A program made the position numbers and the translations under genes. A stretch of 32,645 nt of DNA from positions 1 to 32,645 of the forward strand of contig JAHFUG010000015.1 in assembly GCA_023265195.1 (NCBI GenBank). Reading direction: 5' to 3'. Under the pieces are notes generated by a model, which worked only from the letters and a program-made list of their open reading frames with translations, was not told where the DNA came from and did not search any database. Below are positions 14,907 to 23,403 of this stretch, piece after piece. Source of the stretch: Blastocatellia bacterium (GTDB taxonomy: Bacteria; Acidobacteriota; Blastocatellia; UBA7656). Position 1 is the first letter of the stretch; each line of letters begins with the position of its first letter.

Positions 14907-17900
14907 TTACTGCTGGCCGCCCTTGCCGGCCGCCGCGACCGGTGGCTTTACCGCCGCGGGATCGGCGCTCTTTTGATCCGCGGCCTTTTGATCCGGCTGC
15001 GAGGCAGTCCGTTTGACGGCGACTGGATTCACCGTGAGCGTTTCAATCGCGCTGCGTTGCGGAGCCAAACCCGACGGCCCGTCGCCTCGCACGAGGCGAG
15101 GAGTGATGAAGAACAGTATCTCGTCCGCGTTTCGTTCAGTCTCGCGGCGCTTGAACAGATTGCCGAGGATCGGCAATTTGGATAAGCCCGGCGTGCGAGT
15201 CTGGAACTGCGACTCGCGGTCGACCGTTATTCCGCCCATGACCGTCGTTCCCCCGTCGGTTACCCGAACGGTGGATTCGGCCGACTGAGTGTCAATACCC
15301 GGTATGCCGCTGTTCAATTGCTGCGCGATCGCCGTATTGACAGAGTTGTTTTCGGCCACAACGTGCATCTGGACCTCGCCCGTCTCCTCGATAATCTGAG
15401 GAGTGATTTCGAGCCGCAGCGCCGCCGTCACGAAGGTTGTGGTGATCGTATTGTTTGAGACCGTCTGTACGGGTATCTGCACGCCGTTTACGATCTCGGC
15501 GGTTTGATTGTCTTGAGCCGTGATTCGGGGCGCCGCTATCGTCCGAATCTGGCCTTTCCGTTCGTGAGCCGACAGAGCGGAAGAAATTATGCTCGTGCCG
15601 AGCAAGCCCGTGGTCAAACTGAGCACCGAACCCGCGGTCGCCCGCAAAGCGTTCGTTGCGGTGGGACCGATCAGGTTTGGACCTAGCGGATTGCCGCTTC
15701 CGGCGCCGCCCGTGCCCCCGCCCGTGCCGCCGACGTTGTTGATGCCGCCGTTAGACAATCCAACGGAGGACGTTTCACCGAGTATGGTAGCGCCACTCTT
15801 GCTGTTAACCGCGGCCGCCGCCAACTCCACGCCGATGTCGCGCAAGAAGCTGCGATTGGCTATGACGATTCGGGCCTCGATCTCGACCTGTGGTTCCGGC
15901 AAATCGAGCTTCGCCAGAATATCCTCGATGGATCGAATGTTCTCCGGGAGGTCGGTTATTATCAAGCTGTTCGTCCTTGGATCTACTTCAGTCTTTCCAC
16001 GAGTGCTGAGCCTGCTGTTGACTATCTGGAGGATGCCCCGGTTGCCACCGCCGGTTCCCCCCCCGCCGCCTCCGCCTATGCTGGCGCCTCCTCCTCCGCT
16101 GCCGCCTCCTCCTCCGCTGCCGCCTCCCGATCTGCCGGAGCCGGTGGCGCTCAAGGAACCAAACGCACGGGCATATTTCAGGTGAAAGATTCGAGTCTCC
16201 AGCGGAATAGACTTAGCCTGCTCCTCTTTGAGATTTCGCTGCGCCTCCTGTTCTTCTCTGATCGCGGCCAGGGTCGCTATCCTGATGATTCGGCCGCCGC
16301 CGCCGCACACCGCGCCGAGGCGATTCGCCCGCATCACCTCTTCCATAACCAGGTTCCAGGGCATCTCGGTGACTCTAATGTCAACGGGAACCGCCGCCAC
16401 CGATTTATCCACTATGAAGTTGACGCCGTACTGCGCGGAAATGAAGCGCAGCATGTCTCGAATATCAACGCCGGCTCTCAGATCGAAGCTGGTAGGCCCG
16501 CCGACGAATCCGGGTTCACAGAACGCGCCTTCCTGCCGTCCGCGCGCACCCTGTTGCCGGCTCCCGGCGCTTGTTCCGGCCGGAGGCCCTCCAGCGATTA
16601 CTCGTTCGCCGGCGCGCTGAGGATCGGTTGCATTGCGATAGCCGGGCGGCGTGGAGATCACGGGAAGCGCGTTAACCTCCTGAGTGATTCTTTCCTTGGT
16701 TCCGCTTGAAAGTTGGGGCGGCTTCCCGGACGCCAGGGTAGATCCAGCCGGCGATGTCTTGGCGGCAACCGAAGATGAAGTTGGGGTAGTCGGCGGCGTG
16801 TTGTTAGCCAACGTCTTCGCCGCGGCGGGATCATCTTTGACTAGGCTCTTGACACTCGGGTCGGGCTTGATCGAGCTCGGCTTGTCAGCGGAAGTTTTCT
16901 TGGCGTTGGCCGCCGCATCCGAGGTCCCAATCACGCCGGTTGCGGCTGGAGCCGGGGCCGTTACTTTGGACCCGACACCCTCGGCGGTTGAGGCTCCCAC
17001 ATTAACCACGAGCGAAGCTCCGTCTCTCGTAACGCGGTAGGGAGCCTTCGCGCCGGAATCAAGAACTACTCGAACGACGGAAGGACTCGGCTGGCCGATG
17101 CGGACCCGCTCGACCGCCGCGTTGCCCAATTCGATATTTCTGTTGCCGATCGCGCTGCGCACGCCTACGACGTCGACGACGATTCGCTCGGGATTGGTCA
17201 GAGTGAAGTCCTTGAACTGAGCGCTGCCGTCGGTGTCGATGAAGACGCGAACGCCGCCGGCCGTTTGATCGGTTCTGACGTCGCGAACCATCGTAGCGGG
17301 TTTATCGGCGGCGGCTCGCGCCGTGGAATAATCAGCCTTCAGCGGCTTAGCGGTTGTATCGGCCGCGGCCGGCTTGGGATTCACCGCCGTTCCAACGGCC
17401 TTTGGCTGCACGAAAACGCCGGGCCTTTCGGCCTCGGCGGATTTATCGGCCAATGGTTCGACGGTTTGCTCCGGCGACAGCTCGATCACCAACGTATTTC
17501 CTCTCAGCGACGACCTGTCACGCATGGGACCTCGCACGGATATCTCGAGTCTGGTAACCGCGCGGCCCGATTCCGGCTTTGCGCCAGGTGACGAGGTCTT
17601 TTTTACTTTGATCGAATCAACGAGAGCGCTCTTTACCTGATACTCCGAGGCAAGGCTGGATCCGTCTCCGCCTGGCATGTCCACGACTATCAACTGCTCG
17701 GTCGGGCGGAACACGGTGTACAGAGGGGGGGCATTCGAATCAATCAGTATTCGCGTTAGCGGGCCGACCGTCTCGTGCCTGAGCGACACCAGCGTGAAGC
17801 TCTGGCTGGCTGGCCGCGCTTCTTCTGATGCGGAAGAGAATGTGGATGCAGCGCATGGCCCGGAAATGGCCGATAGGCTCAAGAACGCCGATAGCGCCAG

Positions 17901-17930
17901 CGATGTGTAATACCTGACTTTGATCTTCAT
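14907..17930 (-). CDS. pilQ: Type IV pilus secretin PilQ
   Basis: Outer-membrane channel for the type IV pilus, 1007 aa, longer than the usual 700-770. Order: signal peptide (YYTSLALSAFLSLSAISGPCAA), two AMIN domains (about 45-152 and 213-315) likely binding peptidoglycan, a long Ala/Pro/Thr-rich linker (316-470), the STN/N0 domain (480-565, FDLRAGVDIRDMLRFISAQYG), an N1 domain interrupted by a glycine/serine-rich stretch (about 597-630), a second glycine-rich loop (about 723-757) and the secretin barrel (about 790-960). The barrel has VNGVQIPVQTVSNNTITTTF and the signature GGITVDRESQ plus GLSKLPILGNLFKRR. The start at 17930 has gaggggc upstream. It is the last pil gene of pilM-N-O-P-Q. Confidence 0.95.
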   Translation of the reverse strand: MKIKVRYYTSLALSAFLSLSAISGPCAASTFSSASEEARPASQSFTLVSLRHETVGPLTRILIDSNAPPLYTVFRPTEQLIVVDMPGGDGSSLASEYQVKSALVDSIKVKKTSSPGAKPESGRAVTRLEISVRGPMRDRSSLRGNTLVIELSPEQTVEPLADKSAEAERPGVFVQPKAVGTAVNPKPAAADTTAKPLKADYSTARAAADKPATMVRDVRTDQTAGGVRVFIDTDGSAQFKDFTLTNPERIVVDVVGVRSAIGNRNIELGNAAVERVRIGQPSPSVVRVVLDSGAKAPYRVTRDGASLVVNVGASTAEGVGSKVTAPAPAATGVIGTSDAAANAKKTSADKPSSIKPDPSVKSLVKDDPAAAKTLANNTPPTTPTSSSVAAKTSPAGSTLASGKPPQLSSGTKERITQEVNALPVISTPPGYRNATDPQRAGERVIAGGPPAGTSAGSRQQGARGRQEGAFCEPGFVGGPTSFDLRAGVDIRDMLRFISAQYGVNFIVDKSVAAVPVDIRVTEMPWNLVMEEVMRANRLGAVCGGGGRIIRIATLAAIREEQEAQRNLKEEQAKSIPLETRIFHLKYARAFGSLSATGSGRSGGGSGGGGGSGGGGASIGGGGGGGTGGGNRGILQIVNSRLSTRGKTEVDPRTNSLIITDLPENIRSIEDILAKLDLPEPQVEIEARIVIANRSFLRDIGVELAAAAVNSKSGATILGETSSVGLSNGGINNVGGTGGGTGGAGSGNPLGPNLIGPTATNALRATAGSVLSLTTGLLGTSIISSALSAHERKGQIRTIAAPRITAQDNQTAEIVNGVQIPVQTVSNNTITTTFVTAALRLEITPQIIEETGEVQMHVVAENNSVNTAIAQQLNSGIPGIDTQSAESTVRVTDGGTTVMGGITVDRESQFQTRTPGLSKLPILGNLFKRRETERNADEILFFITPRLVRGDGPSGLAPQRSAIETLTVNPVAVKRTASQPDQKAADQKSADPAAVKPPVAAAGKGGQQ

Positions 17931-17972
17931 AGCCCCTCACACCTCACACCTGATTACAATTTCCTCTGGACT

Positions 17973-18010
17973 GGATTCCGCGGAGAGTGGACCAATCTCG
18001 TTCGGAATCC
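17973..18010. repeat. Stem-loop in the pilP-pilQ spacer
   Basis: ggattccg (17973-17980) and cggaatcc (18003-18010) form an 8-bp perfect stem around a 22-nt loop, in the only sizeable gap (88 nt) inside pilM-Q. It could be an mRNA processing or stability site that sets the amount of secretin. No T-run follows. Confidence 0.4.
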
Positions 18011-18018
18011 GCCGCTCA

Positions 18019-18672
18019 CTACCGCGCCGCCGGTTTTGCGGTTGCGGCCTTCGCAACGACCCTCTCTTGCTCGACCTGCTTGCCTCCGGTTTCAATAAAA
18101 GTCTTCTCGCGAAAGATGACCCTGGAGCCCGACGATTCCATCCCTTCGACCTCAATTCGCACGATCTCGCCGTTAAAACAGCGAAGACCGCGCCTCGCAT
18201 AGAAGGTAGTGCCCGTCGGACCTGCGCGAACAAACGCGCCCAATCCATGCTCATCGCTGAAGACTCCCAATACGTCAAGCTCGCTGACCAGGTATTGGCT
18301 CATGGGATCCGGGTCTGGTTTGCCCTCATCCGCGGCCCGCTGCGCGCGCTGTTGAAACTGAGCGCGGCGAACATCCAGCGGCGGGAACCCGAGCGTGACC
18401 GGCTTCTTTGGCTTCGTGTTTTTGACAACCAGTCTCTTGAACGGATCGCGGCCGACCGGACGGTATTGCTGGATGGTGTCGGCGGCAGGACCGACGTTCT
18501 CTTTCTTCAACGTAGTGACCGTATTAGACCCGCTGCCTGTCTGAGAAGCGGGCGCTTTGCCCTGATCGCCCTTCTGCTGGTCTTGAACCGCAAGAACCGA
18601 TCCCGGCAAGATGGTCATACCCGCCGCCAAGGCGATTGAAATGAGCGCGGGCGTTGGTTTTCTTGACATCAT
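18019..18672 (-). CDS. pilP: Type IV pilus assembly protein PilP
   Basis: Periplasmic protein of 217 aa that links the PilN-PilO inner-membrane complex to the PilQ secretin. A signal peptide is present (ALISIALAAGMTILPGSVLA), then a low-complexity linker, then the PilP beta-domain (YRPVGRDPFKRLVV ... YLVSELDVLGVFSDEHGLGAFVRAG ... GLRCFNGEIVRIE). Many PilP proteins are lipoproteins, but no lipobox cysteine exists here, so this one seems soluble in the periplasm or held by its signal anchor. It starts 11 nt after pilO. Identification rests on both domain likeness and operon position. Confidence 0.85.
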   Translation of the reverse strand: MMSRKPTPALISIALAAGMTILPGSVLAVQDQQKGDQGKAPASQTGSGSNTVTTLKKENVGPAADTIQQYRPVGRDPFKRLVVKNTKPKKPVTLGFPPLDVRRAQFQQRAQRAADEGKPDPDPMSQYLVSELDVLGVFSDEHGLGAFVRAGPTGTTFYARRGLRCFNGEIVRIEVEGMESSGSRVIFREKTFIETGGKQVEQERVVAKAATAKPAAR

Positions 18673-18683
18673 GTTGAAGCTCG

Positions 18684-19373
18684 CTATTTGTTGGCCGCGG
18701 CGGCCTGTTTGCCCGGTTGGGCGGCCGAGGGCGCTATTGGTTTCTTCGAGGCCATTCGCTCCAGGTTTTCCTGAGACATGAAAAAGATGGTTACCTTGAA
18801 CGACGCGTCTATGGAACGCCCAGCCTCTTGAGCCGAATCCTGCGCTTGCTTTATGTCAACGTCCCCAACGCTGACGATTCTCTTGTAGAAGCCGAGCTGG
18901 GAAAAGAACTGGCCCAGGCTGTCGTAGGACCCCGTGATATCGACCGAAATCGGTTGTCGAGTATAGATCTCGGCGGGCTCCGCCTTCTCTTCGGCGAACC
19001 GTTTCAAGTCAAGCCTCTGACTCCGCAGGAAATCCTTGATGCTGTCGTAGACTCGCGATATCTCTACCTGCTCCGGAAGGAAGTCGCGCAGTCTATCAAT
19101 CTCCTCGCGTCTTGACTGCAGGGCCTTCTCCACCTCGACGATGTTCTGCCTTATGATGCTTCCTTGAAGGTTCTTCACCTTCAGCGTTTCCGTTTGAGCC
19201 TTCAGCTTTTCCGTCTGGGCCCACTTCTCGCTGTAGAGCAGAACGTGCGCCGCGTAGATCAGCAACAACACCAGGATGAGCATTATGCCCATCTGGTAAA
19301 ACCACGGCATGCGGCTAAAGAAGTTGCCTGTTTCATCGCTCGGTTTTGAAATTGTCGTAGCTGAAGCTGCCAT
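18684..19373 (-). CDS. pilO: Type IV pilus inner-membrane protein PilO
   Basis: A 229-aa bitopic protein of the pilus alignment complex. A short cytoplasmic N-terminus precedes one membrane helix (YQMGIMLILVLLLIYAAHVL, about 26-45). A periplasmic coiled coil follows (about 50-100, EKWAQTEKLKAQTETLKVKN), then a ferredoxin-like domain (ISVDITGSYDSLGQFFSQLGFYKRIVSVGDVDI), characteristic of PilO. The tail is Ala/Pro/Gln-rich. It lies 12 nt after pilN and pairs with it as a heterodimer in known systems. Confidence 0.92.
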   Translation of the reverse strand: MAASATTISKPSDETGNFFSRMPWFYQMGIMLILVLLLIYAAHVLLYSEKWAQTEKLKAQTETLKVKNLQGSIIRQNIVEVEKALQSRREEIDRLRDFLPEQVEISRVYDSIKDFLRSQRLDLKRFAEEKAEPAEIYTRQPISVDITGSYDSLGQFFSQLGFYKRIVSVGDVDIKQAQDSAQEAGRSIDASFKVTIFFMSQENLERMASKKPIAPSAAQPGKQAAAANK

Positions 19374-19385
19374 CGCTGCTCTCCT

Positions 19386-20072
19386 TCATTTGCCCTGAGA
19401 GGCGCTTTGCTTGTCCGCGGGTTTGGAATCGTCCGCCGAGGCGTCCCGAGGTTTGTTGTAGTCGCAATCGATCTTGAAGTGGAACATGCGGGCCATGTCG
19501 TCGGGATTGTCAGCGGCCTTCTTGCCTTCCCTGGCCGCGGCGGCGGCGAGTTCTTCTTTTCCCTCGAGGAAGAAAGTGAGATTGGTGAACATTCCATTCG
19601 AGAACTCGAGCTTTTGCACGAAGCTCGCGACCGTTTGCTGGTCGGGCGCGTTTCCAACGATCGTCAACCGGTTGCCTTTCTGAGTAATGGCCTTGAGCTG
19701 GAAGTCCGTCGTGCCGCCTGGCACGCGCTCGTTGATGGCGGAGAGCATTCCCACGGGTCCCTTCTGCTCGGCGCGCAGTTGCTTGATGATTTTGATGCGG
19801 TCTTCGACCTGCTTTAACTCGGCCTCCAACTCGGTCTTTCGGTCGTTGTCAGCCTTCAGCTTGGTCTCGTCTTCTTTTTCCCTTTTGAGATCAGCGTCGG
19901 CTTTGGCGAACTGGTTATTCGTCCAGAGATGGTCGATGCCAACCGCGATGCCGAAGATGAGCAGGGCCGCGCCCAACATGAATATCAACTGCCCGCGTTT
20001 GGCGGACACCTTGATCTTCTGAATCGTGACCCGTTGTTCGGCGGTGCCTTCAAGCAGATTGACTTTGATCAT
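19386..20072 (-). CDS. pilN: Type IV pilus inner-membrane protein PilN
   Basis: A 228-aa bitopic protein. The N-terminal MIKVNLLEG matches the conserved INLL motif by which PilN docks into a groove of PilM. One membrane helix (LIFMLGAALLIFGIAVGIDHLW, about 29-50) is followed by a strongly charged coiled coil (about 55-100) and a periplasmic domain with VPGGTTDFQLKAITQKGNRLTIVG. Its start overlaps the pilM stop by 4 nt (ATGA), indicating translational coupling. Confidence 0.93.
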   Translation of the reverse strand: MIKVNLLEGTAEQRVTIQKIKVSAKRGQLIFMLGAALLIFGIAVGIDHLWTNNQFAKADADLKREKEDETKLKADNDRKTELEAELKQVEDRIKIIKQLRAEQKGPVGMLSAINERVPGGTTDFQLKAITQKGNRLTIVGNAPDQQTVASFVQKLEFSNGMFTNLTFFLEGKEELAAAAAREGKKAADNPDDMARMFHFKIDCDYNKPRDASADDSKPADKQSASQGK

Positions 20073-21139
20073 TTGGTCACCTCCGCGACCCTGACGCCCA
20101 GCCCTACCGCGACCGCCATATTCGGCGACAGTTCCCGCAGATATTCCTCGTCGAATCGCTTGTGGTCGAAACGAATGGAGCGGAAGGAGTCGAATCTTTC
20201 GACCGGCATCTGGAATTTTTCCGACAGGTATTCGGTCAGGTGTCCAACCTTGGACGATCCTCCGGCAATCAGCATCCGGTCTATCCCCGGCGAGTCGACC
20301 GCGGTGGAACGGAAGAAGTCCAGCGTTCGTTGAATCTCCAGCCCCAGCATCTCGGAGACCGACTGTATCGCCGGGCCAGCCTGCTCCATCGAAGCGTTGG
20401 CCTCGGCGGTGGAGCCGCGCTTCAGGCTTTCCGCCTGATCGAACGTCAGGTTGAGCTCCTTCTGAAGCAGGTCGGTGTACTGATTACCGCCCGCCGAAAT
20501 GTCTCTTGCGAAAATCGAGGTCGTGCCCCGGACGACGTTGATGGTCATGACCGACGCGCCGATGTCCAGCAAAGCCACTGTCTGGTTCGGCGACGGATTG
20601 TAGTTGACCTCATAAGCATTCTGGAGCGCGAACGCATCGACGTCGACCACGACGGGTTGCTTGCCCGCCTGCGAGATAACCTGGGTAAATTGAGCGATCT
20701 TGTCGCGCTTGCAAGCGACCAGAAGCACGTCCATGTGCTGACCCGATGGGTCGTGCCCGGTAATCTCGTGGTAAAGATTGACGTCGTTGATATCGAAAGG
20801 TATGTACTGCTCGGCTTCCCAATGTATCTGTTCGTCGAGTTCTTCTTCGGACATGCTTGGCAGCGTTATCTTTTTGACGATAACCGCGTGGCCCGACAGT
20901 GAAGTCGCTACCTGGGTCGTCTTGATGCCGTAATCGACCCAGATCCTGCCTATGCAGTCGCTCACGTAGTTCAGGTCAATTATGTGCCCGTCGACGATGA
21001 TGTCAGGCTGAAGATTCTGGTGTCCAATATGCAGGAGTTCGAATCCGCCGCGCACCTCTTTTAGCTCAACAACCTTGAGAGCGCTCGATCCTATGTCGAG
21101 CCCGACTACGCTCCGTTTCCCTTTACTCCACTTTCCCAT
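20069..21139 (-). CDS. pilM: Type IV pilus actin-like ATPase PilM
   Basis: Cytoplasmic actin-fold protein of 356 aa that binds the PilN N-terminus and links the alignment complex to the motor. Visible motifs: nucleotide-binding GLDIGSSALKVVEL (phosphate 1), VALLDIGASVMTINVV (phosphate 2), and MLIAGGSSKVGHLTEYL (adenosine). The membrane-complex region EEELDEQIHWEAEQYIPFD is typical of PilM. The start has a strong Shine-Dalgarno (gggagg) a few nt upstream. It is the first gene of the operon, with a long leader. Confidence 0.95.
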   Translation of the reverse strand: MGKWSKGKRSVVGLDIGSSALKVVELKEVRGGFELLHIGHQNLQPDIIVDGHIIDLNYVSDCIGRIWVDYGIKTTQVATSLSGHAVIVKKITLPSMSEEELDEQIHWEAEQYIPFDINDVNLYHEITGHDPSGQHMDVLLVACKRDKIAQFTQVISQAGKQPVVVDVDAFALQNAYEVNYNPSPNQTVALLDIGASVMTINVVRGTTSIFARDISAGGNQYTDLLQKELNLTFDQAESLKRGSTAEANASMEQAGPAIQSVSEMLGLEIQRTLDFFRSTAVDSPGIDRMLIAGGSSKVGHLTEYLSEKFQMPVERFDSFRSIRFDHKRFDEEYLRELSPNMAVAVGLGVRVAEVTK

Positions 21140-21614
21140 CGTGCGTCCTCCCCTGACCTATGTGAACGCCGGACGTGGCTAGCAGCCTCGATTCGAAATG
21201 CGCGCTCACGTTTTACGCGCCGGTGAAGGCTGTTATGCCGAGTAGACGGCTCGCCAGCGAATGACCGCGGCGCGCGTCACACCGGGTGCGGCTGAATCGC
21301 TAAGGGGCAGCAACAGGCGGGGACACGAACGATGTGAAAGCTTTTAGTTTCGAGAGGAGCAGTTCTTCAGGGGCCGTACGACGACAGATGCGAAGACTGG
21401 GCGTAGTTCGTATCGATCAGGATATCCCTCCGCCTTGATTGACCGGCCTATTGCGGCGCCCGAAAGCCCAGTGAGTGCCTGCCCTCCAAGCTGCTCCGGC
21501 GTCAAACCGATCATTCCTCGAGAAGGCGGTGTTGCGGCTCTGCCTCCGCGGAATGCCGTGATCTCAGTCTTCAACAAAATCAAAAAGCGAATGACACTTT
21601 TCTTGGCGACCTCA
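21140..21614. other. Long upstream region of the pil operon, no confident gene
   Basis: If the promoter at 21615-21643 drives pilM, the leader is about 460 nt. A minus-strand frame from a TTG at 21583 to 21344 (79 aa) has no Shine-Dalgarno and no known domain. I looked for c-di-GMP riboswitch core motifs on the minus strand and did not see them. Confidence 0.4.
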
Positions 21615-21643
21615 TTTCTATCACCCGCCTAGAGTGATGTCAA
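21615..21643 (-). promoter_or_regulatory. Putative sigma-70 promoter toward the pil operon
   Basis: On the minus strand, TTGACA (21643-21638), a 17-nt spacer and TAGAAA (21620-21615). The -35 is perfect and the -10 matches 4 of 6. It points toward pilM, about 470 nt away. Confidence 0.45.
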
Positions 21644-21768
21644 CACTATTTTTGACGGGAATGAACGCGGCCACGCATCTCTCAAACGCTTATTCAGAAG
21701 GAATTGAAACGGCGCTCGAGCCGTCAACGCCGGCGAAGCGCGATCACGGTCGACACCGTTCGAAAACG

Positions 21769-22500
21769 CTATTCCGTGCGTGCTAGCATCGATGAATCGA
21801 GCGATGTGAGGAGCGCCGCGAGCGCGCGATCCACGGCGGCCTGCTCCTTTGACTCCAAAGTTATCTTCACTTTGTATTCGCTACTTTGGAAGTTGGGATA
21901 AGACCCTATCTCGACCTCAGCGTGTTCGGCGGCGACGCGGCGCAGCGCAGGCGCCAGATCGAACTCGTCTTCGCGAGTAAAGACGGCGCGGGAAAAGAAG
22001 GGCTCTGCTCGAAACCTCTCCTTGATAGCTTCGAACTTGCTTCGGAAAAGCTCGGGAACTCCGGGCAAGATGAAAACATTCGAGGCGGCGAGTACAGGCC
22101 ACTTGAGGTTGGACCCGCCGGCAAGCTCGGCGTCTTCAGGCACGTCGGCCATTCGCAATCTGGCCTCATCGGCGTCTGGGCCGAAGTAACCCTTGATCAT
22201 CGCTTCAAGCTTCGAACTTCGCACCACATTGCGGCCCAGCGCGAGCGCCACGCCTTCGATGGTCACGTCGTCGTGAGTTGGCCCGACGCCGCCGGACGTA
22301 AAGACGTAATCGAATTTCTCGGAACACTCTCGGACCGAGGCGGCGATTTCGTCCAGCACGTCGGGAATGACCACGATGCGCCGTAACGAAACGCCCAGTT
22401 CGTACAATTCGCCGATCAGAAACCGGGCGTTCTGATCTTCCGATCTTCCGTTCAGAATCTCGTTTCCGATCACGACTATCGCTGCGGTTCTTTTAGGCAT
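21769..22500 (-). CDS. CinA-like molybdopterin-binding (MoCF) domain protein
   Basis: A 243-aa protein with the MoCF/CinA N-terminal fold: AAIVVIGNEILNGRSEDQNARFLIGELYELG at the start, then VFTSGGVGPTHDDVTIEGVALALG, the family's GGxGPTxDD signature, and ASNVFILPGVPELFRSKFEAI. Long CinA proteins have an additional C-terminal nicotinamide-nucleotide deamidase domain, absent here. Short forms are common and their substrates are not settled; COG1058-type proteins include ADP-ribose pyrophosphatases. It lies 30 nt downstream of the haem-motif/NTF2-like gene on the same strand. Confidence 0.85.
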   Translation of the reverse strand: MPKRTAAIVVIGNEILNGRSEDQNARFLIGELYELGVSLRRIVVIPDVLDEIAASVRECSEKFDYVFTSGGVGPTHDDVTIEGVALALGRNVVRSSKLEAMIKGYFGPDADEARLRMADVPEDAELAGGSNLKWPVLAASNVFILPGVPELFRSKFEAIKERFRAEPFFSRAVFTREDEFDLAPALRRVAAEHAEVEIGSYPNFQSSEYKVKITLESKEQAAVDRALAALLTSLDSSMLARTE

Positions 22501-22530
22501 ATTCAGCGGCTGCCGTTCCGATCTGTGGAG

Positions 22531-23214
22531 TCATTTCTTTTCAAGCTTGCTCCAATGAGAAGCGGCTACCTGCCATTGTCCGTTGCGTTTCACCCAGAAA
22601 TCGGTCTCGCGAAACTCCGTCGTGAATTGATTGCCGTCAGCCGCGCCCTTCACCCACCAGCGAGCGCTGACGACCGCGGCGTCTCCGTAAGCTCGAGCTT
22701 GGAAATCATCAACCTTGTAAGAGTCGAGGGTGAACTTGGAGAACTCCGCAACGTATTCGGCCTTGTTCGACACGCGTCCCGTCTCGTCGGTCGCGATGAA
22801 TTCGCTGGCCAGTATCCTGTCCAGCGCCGACCTGTCTTTGCCCTTGGCAAGCTCGATCCACTCCCGCTCCAGCTTCAGGAACTCGGCGGCGATTGGATCC
22901 CTCGCTTCCGCGGACTGATCTACGGAACCGCCGGCGCTGGCTTTGACTGTTTCGGATTTGCCGGGCTTGAATTCCGACAGCCATTCGACGTCAATGTTCT
23001 CGGCCTTGCGCTTTTCTTTTTCTTTCAGGAGCCAGGAGCCTCGCTCGTTCCAGGGCTCTCCCCCTTCCGGGTGAACGTGGCAGAACGTGCAGTCTTTCGC
23101 GCCGAACTTCCTCGCTTTCGCCAGGAAAGGCGGATAAGCGAACGCGTCGGCTTCAAATGCGAATGAGGTTGATGCAATGAACGCCGCGGCGATTACGACT
23201 TTGACCCTGTTCAC
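22531..23214 (-). CDS. Secreted protein with one haem-c motif and an NTF2-like (DUF4440) domain
   Basis: A 227-aa protein. The signal peptide is VKVVIAAAFIASTSFAFEADAFA. A single CxxCH motif (CTFCH, residues 42-46) in a short segment resembles a minimal cytochrome-like module (AKARKFGAKDCTFCHVHPEGG). After a linker, an NTF2/SnoaL-like domain spans about 105-227: LEREWIELAKGKDRSALDRIL, FIATDETGRVSNKAEYV and FRETDFWVKRNGQWQVAASHWSKL. The latter pattern is typical of DUF4440 proteins of unknown function. Haem attachment is predicted only from the motif. The start has ggagag upstream. Probably co-transcribed with the CinA-like gene. Confidence 0.75.
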   Translation of the reverse strand: MNRVKVVIAAAFIASTSFAFEADAFAYPPFLAKARKFGAKDCTFCHVHPEGGEPWNERGSWLLKEKEKRKAENIDVEWLSEFKPGKSETVKASAGGSVDQSAEARDPIAAEFLKLEREWIELAKGKDRSALDRILASEFIATDETGRVSNKAEYVAEFSKFTLDSYKVDDFQARAYGDAAVVSARWWVKGAADGNQFTTEFRETDFWVKRNGQWQVAASHWSKLEKK

Positions 23215-23250
23215 TTTCTCTCCAATCTCAACAACGACTAATTCGCGAGA

Positions 23251-23279
23251 ATACTACAAAGACGGCGCGGACCGGGCAA
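23251..23279 (-). promoter_or_regulatory. Possible promoter of the haem-motif/NTF2-like gene
   Basis: On the minus strand, TTGCCC (23279-23274), a 17-nt spacer and TAGTAT (23256-23251). Each hexamer matches 4 of 6 consensus positions, and the site lies about 37 nt upstream of the start at 23214. Confidence 0.3.
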
Positions 23280-23403
23280 GGATGTTAAGCCGGCCTCCAA
23301 TAGCGCGGACGAGTCTAACGAAAACGCGAAGCGACAAGCTTGGGGCTCGTTACATCTTCAAGTCCACGGGCTTCGAGCCGGTGTTTTCAGTTCCCCTCTT
23401 ATG

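Noticed and set aside
15589-16185. A 198-aa proline-rich frame antisense to pilQ
   Set aside because: The proline runs are the complement of the glycine-rich codons of pilQ.
21344-21583. A 79-aa minus-strand frame upstream of pilM
   Set aside because: TTG start, no Shine-Dalgarno and no known domain; it may be part of the leader. Not listed as a gene.
21140-21614. A c-di-GMP riboswitch before the pil operon
   Set aside because: I looked for the conserved core on the minus strand and did not find it.
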